Under the pieces are notes generated by a model. That model was not told the DNA's origin, made no database searches, and saw only the letters and a list, made by a program, of their open reading frames with translations. From the NCBI RefSeq assembly GCF_037126465.1, contig NC_088203.1:78464168-78528167 (forward strand): a DNA stretch of 64,000 nt. Direction: 5' to 3'. The stretch comes from Ornithodoros turicata (taxonomy: Eukaryota; Arthropoda; Arachnida; Ixodida; Argasidae). Both the position numbers and the translations under genes were made by a program. The stretch's first letter is position 1. Each line of letters starts with the position of its first letter. This document shows, in pieces, positions 9,600-20,121 of the stretch.

Positions 9600-9990
9600 G
9601 ATCGGCCATTAACGAGGACCCTGGCATGCTGTCAACAATAAGAAGTCTAACAACCTAGATAAGACCCTGTTGCCTTTTCTCGTTTCAGACAGATCAAGGT
9701 CCCCACTGACCCACAAAGACGATGACCCCACTCCTGGACCTGACACAGAAACGCTCTGGAATTTCCCCAATTGACAACCGCCAGGTGGCGGGAATTTCCC
9801 CCAACCGACCACGCCATTCTCAAGCCCCTTATCAGCCTCGTGGCCACATTTAGCTCTTTTGTCCCGAAGAAGGCGGAGCTTCCGCCGTAACGTAGACATC
9901 CTCCCTAACTTTTATGATTTTTAAGTTTTAATAAACCCCTTTTTTGTTACTTCTCCTACTTTCGTCTTCTGTCTCCCATTTATTTCAACT
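9600..9990 (+). mobile_element. PLE1 3' end, plus copy
   Basis: Resumes the plus PLE1 copy at GATCGGCCATTAACGAGG and runs through the stop and the 3' tail; it is the inverted twin of 2830-3230. A hammerhead-like motif lies at 9861-9897. With 2822-3154 it forms the outer ends of the 7.2-kb PLE1 palindrome. Confidence 0.85.
9861..9897 (+). ncRNA. hammerhead-like motif, PLE1 plus copy
   Basis: GTC, CCGAAGA, extra A, stem II GGCGGA-gct-TCCGCC, GTAA, CGTA, GAC. Same layout as 2916-2952 with one more core change (CTGA to CCGA). Probably inactive. Confidence 0.45.
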
Positions 9991-10160
9991 ATAATTACGT
10001 AGCCGTCCATCCAACTCCAACTTTTCAAGATATATATATATAAAGAGTGGAAAAAAGCCATTAAAAAAATAAGTAAATGACGCTAGACGTGTTTGAAATT
10101 CAAACTTACAGATTAAGATGGCTTCTATAGCTGCACGTAGAGAAACAGATACTCATGGAA

Positions 10161-10232
10161 CGATGCGACAGCACCAGAGGACACGTGTTTCGCCGTGTTT
10201 GCGGCTCGTCAGCCCTGGGTAGCTGCGCATCG
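10161..10232 (-). ncRNA. type I hammerhead ribozyme, intact core (copy A)
   Basis: Read on the minus strand: stem I CGATGCG-CAGC-tac-CCAGGG, core CTGACGA, stem II GCCG-caaaca-CGGC, core GAAA, stem III ACACGTGT, cleavage base C, then CTCTGG-t-GCTG-t-CGCATCG closing stem I. Every invariant core base is present. The internal loop in stem I and the stem II loop are placed as in natural type I ribozymes with tertiary contacts. Stem III is a self-complementary octamer, too short for a good hairpin, as in hammerheads that work as dimers. The predicted cleavage lies between 10180 and 10179. Sequence-based, but the fold is compelling. Confidence 0.9.
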
Positions 10233-10299
10233 TTCGGGATTGGCAAACCAGGGGTCACTACACCGCTCGCTGAGTGACCCCTGGTTTGCCAATCCCGAA

Positions 10300-10371
10300 C
10301 GATGCGCAGCTACCCAGGGCTGACGAGCCGCAAACTCGGCGAAACACGTGTCCTCTGGTGCTGTCGCATCG
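10300..10371 (+). ncRNA. type I hammerhead ribozyme, intact core (copy B)
   Basis: Plus-strand partner of copy A with the same stem I, core CTGACGA at 10320-10326, stem II GCCG-caaact-CGGC, GAAA at 10341-10344, stem III ACACGTGT and cleavage after C10352. It differs from copy A at one loop base. It lies directly upstream of the truncated PLE3 reading frame in the same orientation, so a transcript running into PLE3 would carry it. Confidence 0.9.
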
Positions 10372-10383
10372 TTCCATGAGTAT

Positions 10384-11219
10384 CTATATATATGTATATA
10401 TATATACAGCCAAGCACTTCGATACAGGCGCATCTGTTCCACTGACGATGACTTGGACAGAAATCTAGCTGAACTTAGGGAAACATTCATCGGTCGTCAA
10501 TTTCCACCTAGCCTAGTTGACGACGCTCTAAACAAAGCAGATCGCAAAGCCCTGTTCCAAGACCACAAAGGCGTGTTAGATAATGGTTCCGTAAACCTCA
10601 TCTTAACATTTAGCAGCAATATTCCAAGCGTTAACAATATACTAAACCGTCACCATAGTATCCTTCTCCAATCCGAGCGCATGGGACAAATTTTCCCTCA
10701 GCCACCGCGGGTAACCTACAGGCGCGCGCGCAACCTGCACGATAATATAGTTAGCTCTAGGGTTAGGAAAGCAGCACATCCAGGAAACGGCTATCACGCA
10801 TGCGATGGTCGCAGGTGTCAAATATGCAAATTAATGCAAAGAACCCAAGTACTTAAAAGTACTAATTCCAATTTTTCCGTCAAAATTAATGGTGACTTCG
10901 ACTGTAATTCATCTAACGTCATTTATGCCATTCAGTGCGACATGTGCCAAGCACAATACGTTGGTCAGACTAAAACATCATTTCAGATCAGGTTCAACAA
11001 CCGACGTCTGACGTTACAAAAAAGCCAAACCTCACGGTCTCTCGCCATTTCAAACAACCAGGTCATTCACTAAATAATGTGTCACTTTTCATTCTCCAGT
11101 CAAATTTTAGCTCAGATCGGTGCAGGGAACAACGCGAATCTTATCTCATTTACAAATTCCAATCAACCATTAGCGAAGATCTGGGAACACTTTCAACGGT
11201 AAGAAATCTGGCCGCCTAG
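10384..11219 (+). pseudogene. PLE3 C-terminal half (thumb and GIY-YIG), frameshifted
   Basis: Starts inside the protein at YSQALRYRRICSTDDDLDRN, equivalent to the region downstream of RT motif C in PLE1. It continues through a cysteine-rich CDGRRCQICKLMQ and the GIY-YIG nuclease (VIYAIQCDMCQAQYVGQTK, about 10920-10985). A one-base frameshift near 11003 (after RFNN) breaks it; the remaining C-terminus (SNFSSDRCREQRESYLIYK) runs in another frame to a stop at 11219. It is clearly related to PLE1 but about a third diverged, so it is another subfamily. All RT catalytic motifs are absent. Confidence 0.88.
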
Positions 11220-11610
11220 ATGAGCTACACTTTCTTCCTTTTCGTTTCCTTTCTGTTTCTCTTTCCTTTCTTTCTTTATTTTTTTTCAGCAAAGTTTGAA
11301 GCCGCGCTCATCCTGCCCGGAATTTTCCCCAAAGCGGACAGTGACCTACGGCGAATGACATCACCACACGGACTTGACCTTCTGGAATATTCCCGAATCT
11401 GACTCATTGAGAAACGCCTGTGGCGTGCCCGTACCGATTATGACGTCATGTACCAAACCTATTTAAGTAATATGTAAGCAGCTAAGCATCTTTTGTCCTG
11501 ACGAAGACAGTGCCACTGTCGAAACGTCGACCCCTTGCCCATTTTACTTTTTAACGTCTCCCTATGTAATAAACTAGTGCTTGTAACTTCCCTAAAATCT
11601 GTTTCCGCGT
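11220..11610 (+). mobile_element. PLE3 3' tail
   Basis: Non-coding tail following the PLE3 stop, with a pyrimidine-rich run at 11225-11290, a hammerhead-like motif at 11495-11531, and an AATAAACTAG near 11568. It abuts the tail of the oppositely oriented PLE-M at about 11617. Confidence 0.65.
11495..11531 (+). ncRNA. hammerhead-like motif in PLE3 tail
   Basis: GTC, CTGACGA, extra A, stem II GACAGT-gcc-ACTGTC, GAAA, CGTC, GAC. All invariant core bases are present; the only departure is the additional A between CTGACGA and stem II. GTC/GAC gives a 3-bp stem I, and ACGT after GAA can pair only between two molecules. Of the short motifs in the window it is the closest to a functional hammerhead. 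Confidence 0.6.
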
Positions 11611-11616
11611 CTTTTT

Positions 11617-12080
11617 TTGAAGACGGAAAAATCAGAAGACGACAAAGAGCTTACAGGAAAACACAAAGCCGAGTTTATTAACACATGTAGGGATAGGGGT
11701 CGACGTTTCGGCAGTCAGCGCTGTCGTCGACGGGACTGGGGCTTGGTGACAAGAGCATGCTTTATATATGGGAGAGGGATATGTACAAGCGAAAGAGTGC
11801 AGCGCATGCGTTTTTGTCATGAGCAACATAGGCTGGGAAATGACATGTGAAAGGTGAATGACAGGAACTGTGCAGCAGGGTCTTAACCTGTGAGCCTAGA
11901 AAGAGGCAAAAGAGCGTATGCATTGTGGAAGGACTAAGAATGTCGGTAACGAATCGTTGAAAGGATTCCTGGGTCTTCGTTAATCTGACACTGGAATTTA
12001 TGAATGAGATAAGATTCGCGCTGTTCCGTGCACCGCTGGGATGGAAAGCCTGATTGTAGGACGAAAATAGATATGTTGGT
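11617..12080 (-). pseudogene. PLE-M C-terminus and 3' tail (distal part)
   Basis: Minus-strand end of a fourth PLE. Codons around 12075-11930 read like SIFVLQSGFPSQRCTEQRESYL and ...NEDPGILSTIR, the C-terminus seen in PLE1. The following tail carries a hammerhead-like motif (11699-11736) and ends near 11617. It is separated from its N-terminal part (22726-23347) by the 10.6-kb element at 12081-22719, and the target duplication GTTGGT lies at 12075-12080. Confidence 0.8.
11699..11736 (-). ncRNA. hammerhead-like motif in PLE-M tail
   Basis: Minus strand: GTC, CCGTCGA, then a GACAGC/GGCAG-type stem II region ending CTGCC, GAAA, CGTC, GAC. The layout matches 23379-23416, the inverted copy at the other end of PLE-M. 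The CTGA box is changed, so it is probably inactive. Confidence 0.4.
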
Positions 12081-12322
12081 AGCAGTAATCATTCAACCCA
12101 AGATTTACACAGAAAATCCACGGCAGGTATTGCACTTTTTACTTTAAATTATTTTAAAATTACTTTTAAATTCTTTAAAAATTCAAATTAAAAAAAAATT
12201 AAATTGTGCAAAATCTAACTCAATGCAATACTTGACGTGGATTTTCTATGTAAAACTCGGGTTGTAGAAAAAAAAACTAGAGAGAAAGGAAGCAGACAGT
12301 GGGAAATAATTTATTGGAAAAT
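12081..12322 (+). repeat. outer terminal inverted repeat, left
   Basis: Matches 22375-22719 in reverse. It contains a very AT-rich core (12135-12210) and an internal inverted pair (AAAATCCACGGCAGGTATTGC at about 12115 against its near complement at 12223-12245). The right copy carries an extra segment at about 22470-22560. Confidence 0.8.
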
Positions 12323-12324
12323 CA

Positions 12325-13985
12325 ACCACACATCCGCACCCCATCAGAGGCAGACGGAACCCCACCGAAGCTACGCTCTTCCACTAACGGCCAACGCAAT
12401 TGCTAGGAACAGAATTAATGCGTCCACACCCGTCAGTGTCCAAGAGAGAAGTGAATCCTTGCGCCCCCTGCCGGCCGTGCTCATTGGTCGTGACGTCATC
12501 CTATTGTCTCAGGGCTACACTGTTTTTTCCACTAATGCTCCTCTGGACAAGGTCCACCTGAAACAATAGTGTCGCGGTATTACGTCATCATACAGCTGCG
12601 TGGCTCAAGGACGCGTACGCTCTAGACAGGGGACATGTTATTTATTGAATCACTATCCCAAGATTATTTCCTTTATTCTACTATAATGATTGCATAGGGA
12701 ACTATTGCAGAAAAACACCATACATGAGAGGTGATTGTAGCAATTCCGAAGTCTTACTAAATTAGACTTGCAAAAGAACAAAATATCCTAACACCTTCAA
12801 TGCCTACATACAACAGGCTAATCGAGACATGTCCATCCCTTCCGAGAGCCAGGCAGGTAACTCAATAATGTCGCTTTGTTCCGCGACTGGATAAAGCCAT
12901 GCACCTGTCCCCCTCGCGGTTACTCTCTGAACTAAATGAATCGCAAAATAATTAAGAATAGCACTACACCTATTCAAGGCAGCACTATCGACATCGTCAA
13001 GAATGTTCCTTGTCAAAAGAAAAAGCTACATGTAGAAGGAAAACATGACAGAACAGGTCAGGGCATGTCAGCGCATGTTTGTCAGACAACAAGGGGGGGA
13101 AAGCAAAGAGAAACACTTGAACAAAGCAGAAAACCAACATCAAACTATTCAAAAACAGTGCTCATCATAAATCCGTCCAGGACAATACACACCAGTTTTC
13201 TATTGCTACACTTTTTTCCCGTAACGGTCAATGCATTGCTACAGACTGCGTGACGTCATCACATCCTGTCTGAAGAAGACAGCGGCAAAGACAAAGACTC
13301 ATATTATTTATTGAATCGCAAGATTATTTCCTTTGTCCGACTCTTAATGACGTTCACTTTTACAATAAAATTCAACAAAAAAAGCACCGTGCATATTAGC
13401 GATTTTCACGCCAAAGGCTCGTCATGGTCATTAGAATCACAACACCAGTAAAGTACCACTGCTCTTTTAAAATAATAAATGAGACCACTCAACATCATCA
13501 CCAGGCTTATGTAACACATGACCCTTTCTATGCTCGTATACTCGTTGTGTGAGGCTACACCTGCGAGCAAAAAGGCGCGAAAGCCGGGGGGCAAAGTTCC
13601 ATGCGTGCTAACAAAAAAACAAATTTCATTCTCATGAACTCTCCTTTGCCGAGCGGCTTTCTCCTGCTCTACCTGGATGCCGACTTTTTCCCCTCACCTA
13701 CATTCTGAGGAAAAGCAGTGAAAGAAGAAAGGAACCGCGAAAATTACACGCTCTTGTGTCCCAATAGCTGCAACTGCAAGAAACCTAATAAGCTAAGCGC
13801 ACGCTAATAAACTGAGAAAAAGACACCCAATTCTGTCACCAGATAATTCTTGCATAATGCCACATGCACAGTCGCATTGCCCTTGCGTAAAGAAAGCACA
13901 GGACAGGGATACACAAATTTCCTTAAGTGAGCAGGGAAAAGGCTTAAAGGTCAGCTCTGCCGATATCCCAAATAGTCGAAACGGT
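12325..13985. repeat. 1.65-kb internal inverted arm, left
   Basis: Reverse complement of about 17563-19215. Shared landmarks include a TGACGTCA site near 12490, TTATTTCCTTTATTCTACTATAATG near 12665, the AAGAATGTTCCTTGTCAAAAG block near 13000, and a TGACGTCA near 13252. Frames seen in both arms are not conserved as protein (stops differ), so the conservation looks like DNA rather than gene conservation. Confidence 0.82.
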
Positions 13986-16900
13986 TGTGATATTCTGAGA
14001 GCCCACATCCAGCTCTCCCCAAAATGCACCTTCATTCTCCCAGTTCGGTACAGTACCATGTCAAAAACACAGATAATTCATTCTGAAACACACATGGGCG
14101 CAGCCATTTTTATGACGTAGATGCACCCGAACGGGCGTTGTGACGTATGCGCGCCTTTGTACTTGTCAGTGGAACCCAGCTACGGCTTTTCGTGGTTTCA
14201 CGTATCTGTGTTTGAAGATGGCGAACAGCCGGGTTCCGCTAGTTCCGCGATAAGTAAACAATGCAGCAGCTGAGCAGCTGCGAACTCATTCGTGAACCAA
14301 GCTCTGTGCGATGTTGTGACTGGAATTCGTCGTTTGTGTTTTGTGAGCACGTAGAATTTGTATCAAGTCGCGTCTGCGTTAGCCCCTTTACAGCACTTGC
14401 ATATTGTAGGGTCAATTATCTTAGGAAATAAACTGACGTTTCGACAGCCGTTTTAGCAAGAAAATGCCGACAGTGTGTTATTTTAGCAGGAAAAAATCGT
14501 GCAATGTATTTGAGAAACCGCGTACTGCAATGAGCCAAGTTTTACGTACGATTTACGAATGTGCAACACCGTCCACGATGTTATGGAACGACGAGCGACG
14601 TAAAAAGAAATACAAATCACATTTTAAACTTTTTGTGGGATTCTGTGCATTTTCCAGAAGCTTTCTTTGAATCACACACTCCCATGTCATGCTGCGTCGT
14701 GTCGCACGCTACAAACTACTGAATTCCATGTCTAGCATCTAGATATTGTTTGTAATGAGCACCGTAGCACAAAAACATGCACACGAAAGCTCCAGAAGCC
14801 ATGTGGTTGCACCCTATGGAGACCCAAAAGAAATACCAGAGCACATATTGCCCCTTAGAAATCGTGTTTTTAGAGACGTGGGGTCGGAAGAGTTAGGGCA
14901 TACCATAGATCCTAGAAATCAAATAAGTGGGTGCACCTTATCCCTCTGTAGAGTGCTGTTTCAACTCACAACTCAGCCTATGGGGTGTAAAAGTGTTAGA
15001 AGCAATTTATGTGACTTGTCATCCTGGGTACATCACTGGCCAGCCCCAGAATTAATTCCGTACTCGGGAATTATTGCACAAATCACTTTGTATTTAATAT
15101 TAATCATGTAGGACATGATAAGCAATATGTAAGTTGCAACCCTGTCAGCAGCATTCTCGACTGCCTCTTACCTGTGTAGTTAGAGACACGTTACCGACCC
15201 ATTCGCAAAGGGCAGTCTTACAGGGCCCATGTAACTTGTCTTCGTGGAAGTTATGCGTTAGCATACCCATTGCACATGAAGCACAATTATATATGCTTGG
15301 ACATCTATAATCTATCTAATCTTCTGAACCATATGTGTGGATGCAGACAAAATTATTTTTATGTGCATGCTGTACCTTCCTAGTGCACACGAATAACAGC
15401 GAATGTATGTGAAGTGGCAAAAAACAATGCTAGACTCTACCATCATTGTGCCCCTCTTCTCCACATTTATGTCTGGTGAACAGGGAATATCCCACTAGAA
15501 AGGACAACATTTCTGTATTGTTTGGCAAGTAAATAAATATCTTTACGATTGATGGAAAATGTAAATAAATATCTTTATTTACATTTTCCATCAATCAACA
15601 ATATTGGGACCTGGTGTAAATATAAATGTCAAAAAGGAAAGTACTTAGAAGTTACTCCTATGTATTCAAATGCAGATATGACAATTCTCTACCTCAGCAC
15701 GGTAGAGTTTCAAAATCAACACACTGCACAGCATCAGCAATATGTGTCTCAAGAGGGGAATCACATAAAGCTCCAATATTAGGCTCTGCGATCAAATTTC
15801 CAAAAGACAAAGTAGTTAAACAAAAATCTGAATAATCGGTTGCCATTGTGATGTGTACTACTACGTGCAGTTCATGAATGGAACATGTTACCTCATTGCA
15901 TTGCCTCCATATGAGTAATAGAACAGGCAGCTTTCCAGGTTGCTTATTTTGTATTTTTCTATGCTCTTTTCGTGTTTTTTTTTTTGCAATAGGAAACATA
16001 GCCATAGTGAAACACAAGCAGCCAATGACAGGATGATACAGCTACAATGCGACTGCTAGCTCTCAACTGATATGTTTATTAGCAGACTCTGGAATATACA
16101 CATATATGCTGCTAAACGAATTACAATTTAACCAACAGAATAACAGACAAGAAAAATTGGTTATATATCTTCCCCTTCTCCTCATTTTATTTCACAGGCA
16201 GCCCTAGTATCGTTGAGTGCGCCCATGCGTCCCCGTTGAGATAACGTATCTCGGACAGAAGCAAATCCAATAGAGGACTCCTTACACATGCAACTCTCTT
16301 GGAATTCTCTAACCACTTGTTTAAACGCAGCCTTGATCTCTGTGTTCTGGAAATTTAGGCAGCATCCAGGGTCCCTGAAATGTGTTGCCAAGTTTCTCGA
16401 GGGCATCAAAAGTCTGTCCTTCGCTGCCTGTGTTTCACTATGGCTCTCAGAGACAAACTACCCCATTTCAACACAGTAGGAAACACAGATTTGTAAATAG
16501 CATCTGTTGATTGCACTGTACATAACCCCCCATATAAAGGATCATAGTGGATACTACATCTTGTGCAATAATGTCAGGAACACAAGAAAGCTAGATTTGA
16601 AACCACTCTTACGTCGTAGTAGTAGTATTTGTGTGAAGCTACGCAATTCGTGTCCTGCAAATAATTTAAACCATACCTTTCATCTGCCAGCGCGATGCTC
16701 CTCTGGAAAGCAATTCTCACTTGGCTGGAACTAACAGTTCTGAAACCTATCCCTGACATGTGCAGCATCAGGGAGGAAAACCAAGGGCAGCGCTGGAAAA
16801 GACAAACATACACGAGCTATATTCTTACTGTGTAACAGCTGCTCTGGCTACTAAGATGAACATGTTCCAAATTAATATAACATGGCTTGACAGAATAGGC

Positions 16901-17562
16901 CGGCGAAAGCTAAGAAATAAAATTAATAGTTAAATGTACAATACATAAACACTTGCCATGACATGACAGTTTCCTTCCTGCATTCATGCGCTGCCATTCA
17001 TCCTACTTAAAGGAAGTACTGAACTATATGATAGCATTACAAGCTCGCTTGACAGAACTTGAACAAGATTACATAGCACAAGATAAAAGTAGAGTGAACA
17101 TAATGTGCAGCTTTCCATTCACGCTTTATGGCCGCAGCAGTAATGCATGAAGGCCACTGCTAAGTTGTGTTGAGAAACACCGCTTTCTGTTTGCAATGTC
17201 TAAATGAAACGTACCTGACCTGATCCAAAGTAACCGTTCTGAGTCTGGAACACACAAAGAGAAAAACACAACACACGCCGCAACATTAACAGATAGGCAA
17301 ATGAGCTGTGGCGACAAAGTCAACAAGTAATTCACTAAAAGTCAATGAGTGCTTGAAATACAACATCCCTGACCGGTAGCAGGACGGTCCACGTTCCATT
17401 CCTGGTGCTAGCACTGACTGGCTTTTTCATGAATTATGTTTCCATGTGCTTGAGAACATGAACCATTCATCAACCATTGTATCCTGATGAGGTGATGAGG
17501 GTTTGTTATCCCAAAGAGACTCCCTTTCTTGCATGTGTCCTTACGGTCGCTTATTATTCCTG
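13986..17562. other. unique interior of the 10.6-kb element
   Basis: About 3.6 kb between the inner arms. It holds several open frames of 60-120 codons on both strands (for example 14746-15111 plus, 15694-16017 minus and 16182-16409 minus) with no domain I recognise. A 50-bp palindrome lies at 15547-15596. If the element ever encoded proteins, this is where remnants would be, possibly split by introns. Confidence 0.4.
15547..15596. terminator. perfect 23-bp-arm palindrome with opposed polyadenylation words
   Basis: Arms 15547-15569 and 15574-15596 are exact reverse complements with a 4-base centre. Each arm includes AATAAA on one strand, so both strands carry a polyadenylation-like hexamer at the same place. 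A shared 3' end for convergent transcripts is a reasonable reading; it could also be just a small palindromic insertion. A direct copy of part of the arm (GTAAATAAATATCTTTA) sits just upstream at about 15529. Confidence 0.55.
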
Positions 17563-19215
17563 AGCGGTTCGACTTAAGCCTTTTCCCTGCTCACTTAAGG
17601 AAATCTGTGTATCTCTGTCCTGTGCTTTCTTTACGCAAGGGCAATGGGACTGTGTATTTGGTATTATGCAAAAATTATCTGGTGACAGAAATGCGTGTCT
17701 TTTTCCCAGTTTATTAGCGTGCGCTGCGGTTTATTGCAGTTACAGCTATTGGGACACAAAAGCGTGTAATTTTTCGCGGTTCCTTTCTTCTTTCACTGCT
17801 TTTACTCAGAATCTAGGTGAGGGGAAAACGTCGGCATCCAGGTAGAGCAGGATAAAGCCGCTCGGCAGAGAAGAGTTCATGAGAATGGAATTTGTTTGTT
17901 TTTTGTTAGCGCGAATGGAACTTTGCCCCCCGACTTCCGCGCCTTTTTGTTCGCAGGTGTAGCCTCAGACAACAAGTATACGAGCATAGAAAGGGTCATG
18001 TATTACAAAGGCCTGGTGATGATGTTGAGTGGTCTCATTTATTACTTTAAAAGAGCAGTGGTAGTTTACTGGTGTTGTGATTCTAATGACCATGATGAGC
18101 CTTTGGAGTGAAAATCGCTAATATGCACGGTGCTTTTTTTGTTGAATTTTATTGTAAAAGTGAACGTCATTAAGAGTCGGACAAAGGAAATAATCTTGCG
18201 ATTTAATAAATAATAGGAGTCTTTGCCTTTGCCGCCGTCTTCTTCAAATAGGATGTGATGACGTCACGCAGTCTGTAGCAATGCATTGACCGTTACTGGA
18301 AAAAAGTGAGCAATAGAAAACTGGTGTGTATTGCCCTGGACGGATTTATGATGAGCACTGTTCTTGAATAAGAGGAGTGCGTGTGCTTAGAAATAGTTTG
18401 ATGTTGGTTTTCTGCTTTGTTCAAGTGTTTCTCTGCTTTCCCCCCCTTGTTGTCTAACAAACATGCGCTGACATGCCCTGACCGGTTCTGTCATGTTTTC
18501 CTTCTACATGTAATTTTTTTCTTTTGACAAGGAACATTCTTGACGATGTCGATAGTGCTGCCTTGAATGGGTGTAGTGGTATTCTTAATTATTTTGCGAT
18601 TCATTTAGTTCAGAGAGTAACCGCGAGGGGGACAGGTGCATGGCTTTATCCAGTCGAGGAACAAAGCGACATTATTCAGTTACCTGCCTGGCTCTCGGAA
18701 GGGATGGACATGTCTCGATTAGCCTGTTGTATGTAGGCATTGAAGGTGTTAGGATATTTTGTTCTTTTGCAAGTCTAATTTAGTAAGACTTTGGAATTCC
18801 TACAATCACCTCTGATGTATGGTGTTTTTCTGCAATAGTTCCCTATGCAATCATTATAGTAGAATAAAGGAAATAATCTTGGGATAGCGATTCAATAAAT
18901 AACAGGTCCCCTGTCTAGAGCGCACGCGTCCTTGAGCCACGCAGCTGCATGGTGACGTAATACCGCGACATTATTGTTTCAGATGGACCTTGTCCAGAGG
19001 AGCATTAGTGGAAAAAAACAGTGTAGCCCTGTGACAATAGGATGACATCACGATCAATGAGCACGGCCTGCAGGGGGCGCAAGGATTCACTTCTCTCTTG
19101 GACACTGACGGGTGTGGACGCAGTAATTCTGTTCCTAGCAATTGCGTTGGCCGTTAGTGGAAGAGCGTAGCTTCGGTGGGGTTCCGTCTGCCTCTGATGG
19201 GGTGCGGATGTGTGG
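17563..19215. repeat. 1.65-kb internal inverted arm, right
   Basis: Inverted partner of 12325-13985. The outward continuation to the right terminal repeat is interrupted by about 3.15 kb (19216-22374) that the left side lacks, made of a partial duplication of this arm and the foldback at 20122-21860. Confidence 0.82.
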
Positions 19216-19995
19216 TTCGTCATTGGTGAATGGTGTGTGACGAACGGATTTCCAATGAGGGAATGTAGCGAACGTGAAAAATGATGGTCAGTGTCTTTTT
19301 CACTCTGTTCAAGTGTCTCTGTGTTTGTTTTCCTCTGTTGCCCAGCAGTCGTGCGATTTGTCCTGACGTGTCCTGACATGCCCCGACATGCATGCTTTCC
19401 TTTGTTGATGCTTTGTATTTTTTCTTTTTTGACAAGGAACATTCTTTTCTTGACGATGTTGATAGTGCTGCCCTGAATGGGAATAGTGCTAGAACAATTC
19501 TTAATAATTTTGCGATTAAATTAGTTCAGAAATCAACCGCAAGAGGGACAGATGCATGACTTTATCAAGGAGAATAAGCATTACGATTCAGTTCCGTGGC
19601 TGGCTGTCGGATGGAGTAGACGCATCGTTCTGCGCCCCTTGTTACCCATACTCTGTGTAGATTTGTTGAGTGCCTAGTCCTCTTATTAGCCATTGATGGA
19701 GTTAGGATATTTTGTTCTTTTGCAAGTCTCATTTAGTAAGACTTTGGAATTCCTACGATCAGTTTTCATGCATGGTGCTCTTCTGCAATAGTTTCCTATG
19801 CATTCGGTATAGAAAAATAAAGGAAATAATCTTGGGATAGTGATTCAATAAATAACAGGTCCCCTGTCTAGAGCGTACACGTCCTTGGGCCACGCAGGTG
19901 CATGATGACGTCATGCCATGGCTTCATTGCAGATTGACCTTGTCCAGTTGTGTCGACCGTGTGAAAAAAAAAGCCGTGTAGCCTTGGGACAATGG
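18245..19995. repeat. tandem duplication of an arm module
   Basis: A module running from a TGACGTCA-type site through TTGACAAGGAACATTCTTGACGATG and AAGGAAATAATCTTGGGATAG to CAATAAATAACAGGTCCCC occurs twice in direct order, at about 18245-19035 and 19040-19995, with roughly 80 percent identity by eye. The first copy belongs to the right arm; the second is extra. Each copy ends in an AATAAA-containing word. Confidence 0.7.
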
Positions 19996-20121
19996 GATGA
20001 CGTCACGACCAATGAGCAACGCAAGAAGAGGGAGCAGGAATGCTCTTCCCTCTTAGCCTCTCGCAGGTGGTCGCCGCAGAGGGCGCTAGGAGCGCGCGTA
20101 TGCGTAGCTGCCGCGGCCAGG

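Larger units (their letters stand above)
10151..10381. repeat. inverted pair of hammerhead repeats
   Basis: The segment from ACTCATGGAACGATGCG to CAAACCAGGGGTCACT (10151-10258) is repeated in reverse at 10273-10381, with a short GC-rich centre near 10260-10272. Each arm holds one complete hammerhead. TA-rich runs bound both sides (10030-10042 and 10382-10406). Related units occur singly at 41.65 kb and in tandem at 23.56-24.37 kb. Confidence 0.9.

Noticed and set aside
14464..14670. Possible THAP-like start (MPTVCYFSRK)
   Set aside because: The C-x-C spacing and the later CxxH and AVPTIF residues are absent, unlike the clear THAP domain at 30050-30487.
15694..16409. Host gene exons on the minus strand
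   Set aside because: Two open frames without domain, splice consistency or codon bias that I can see; kept only as unassigned interior of the 10.6-kb element.
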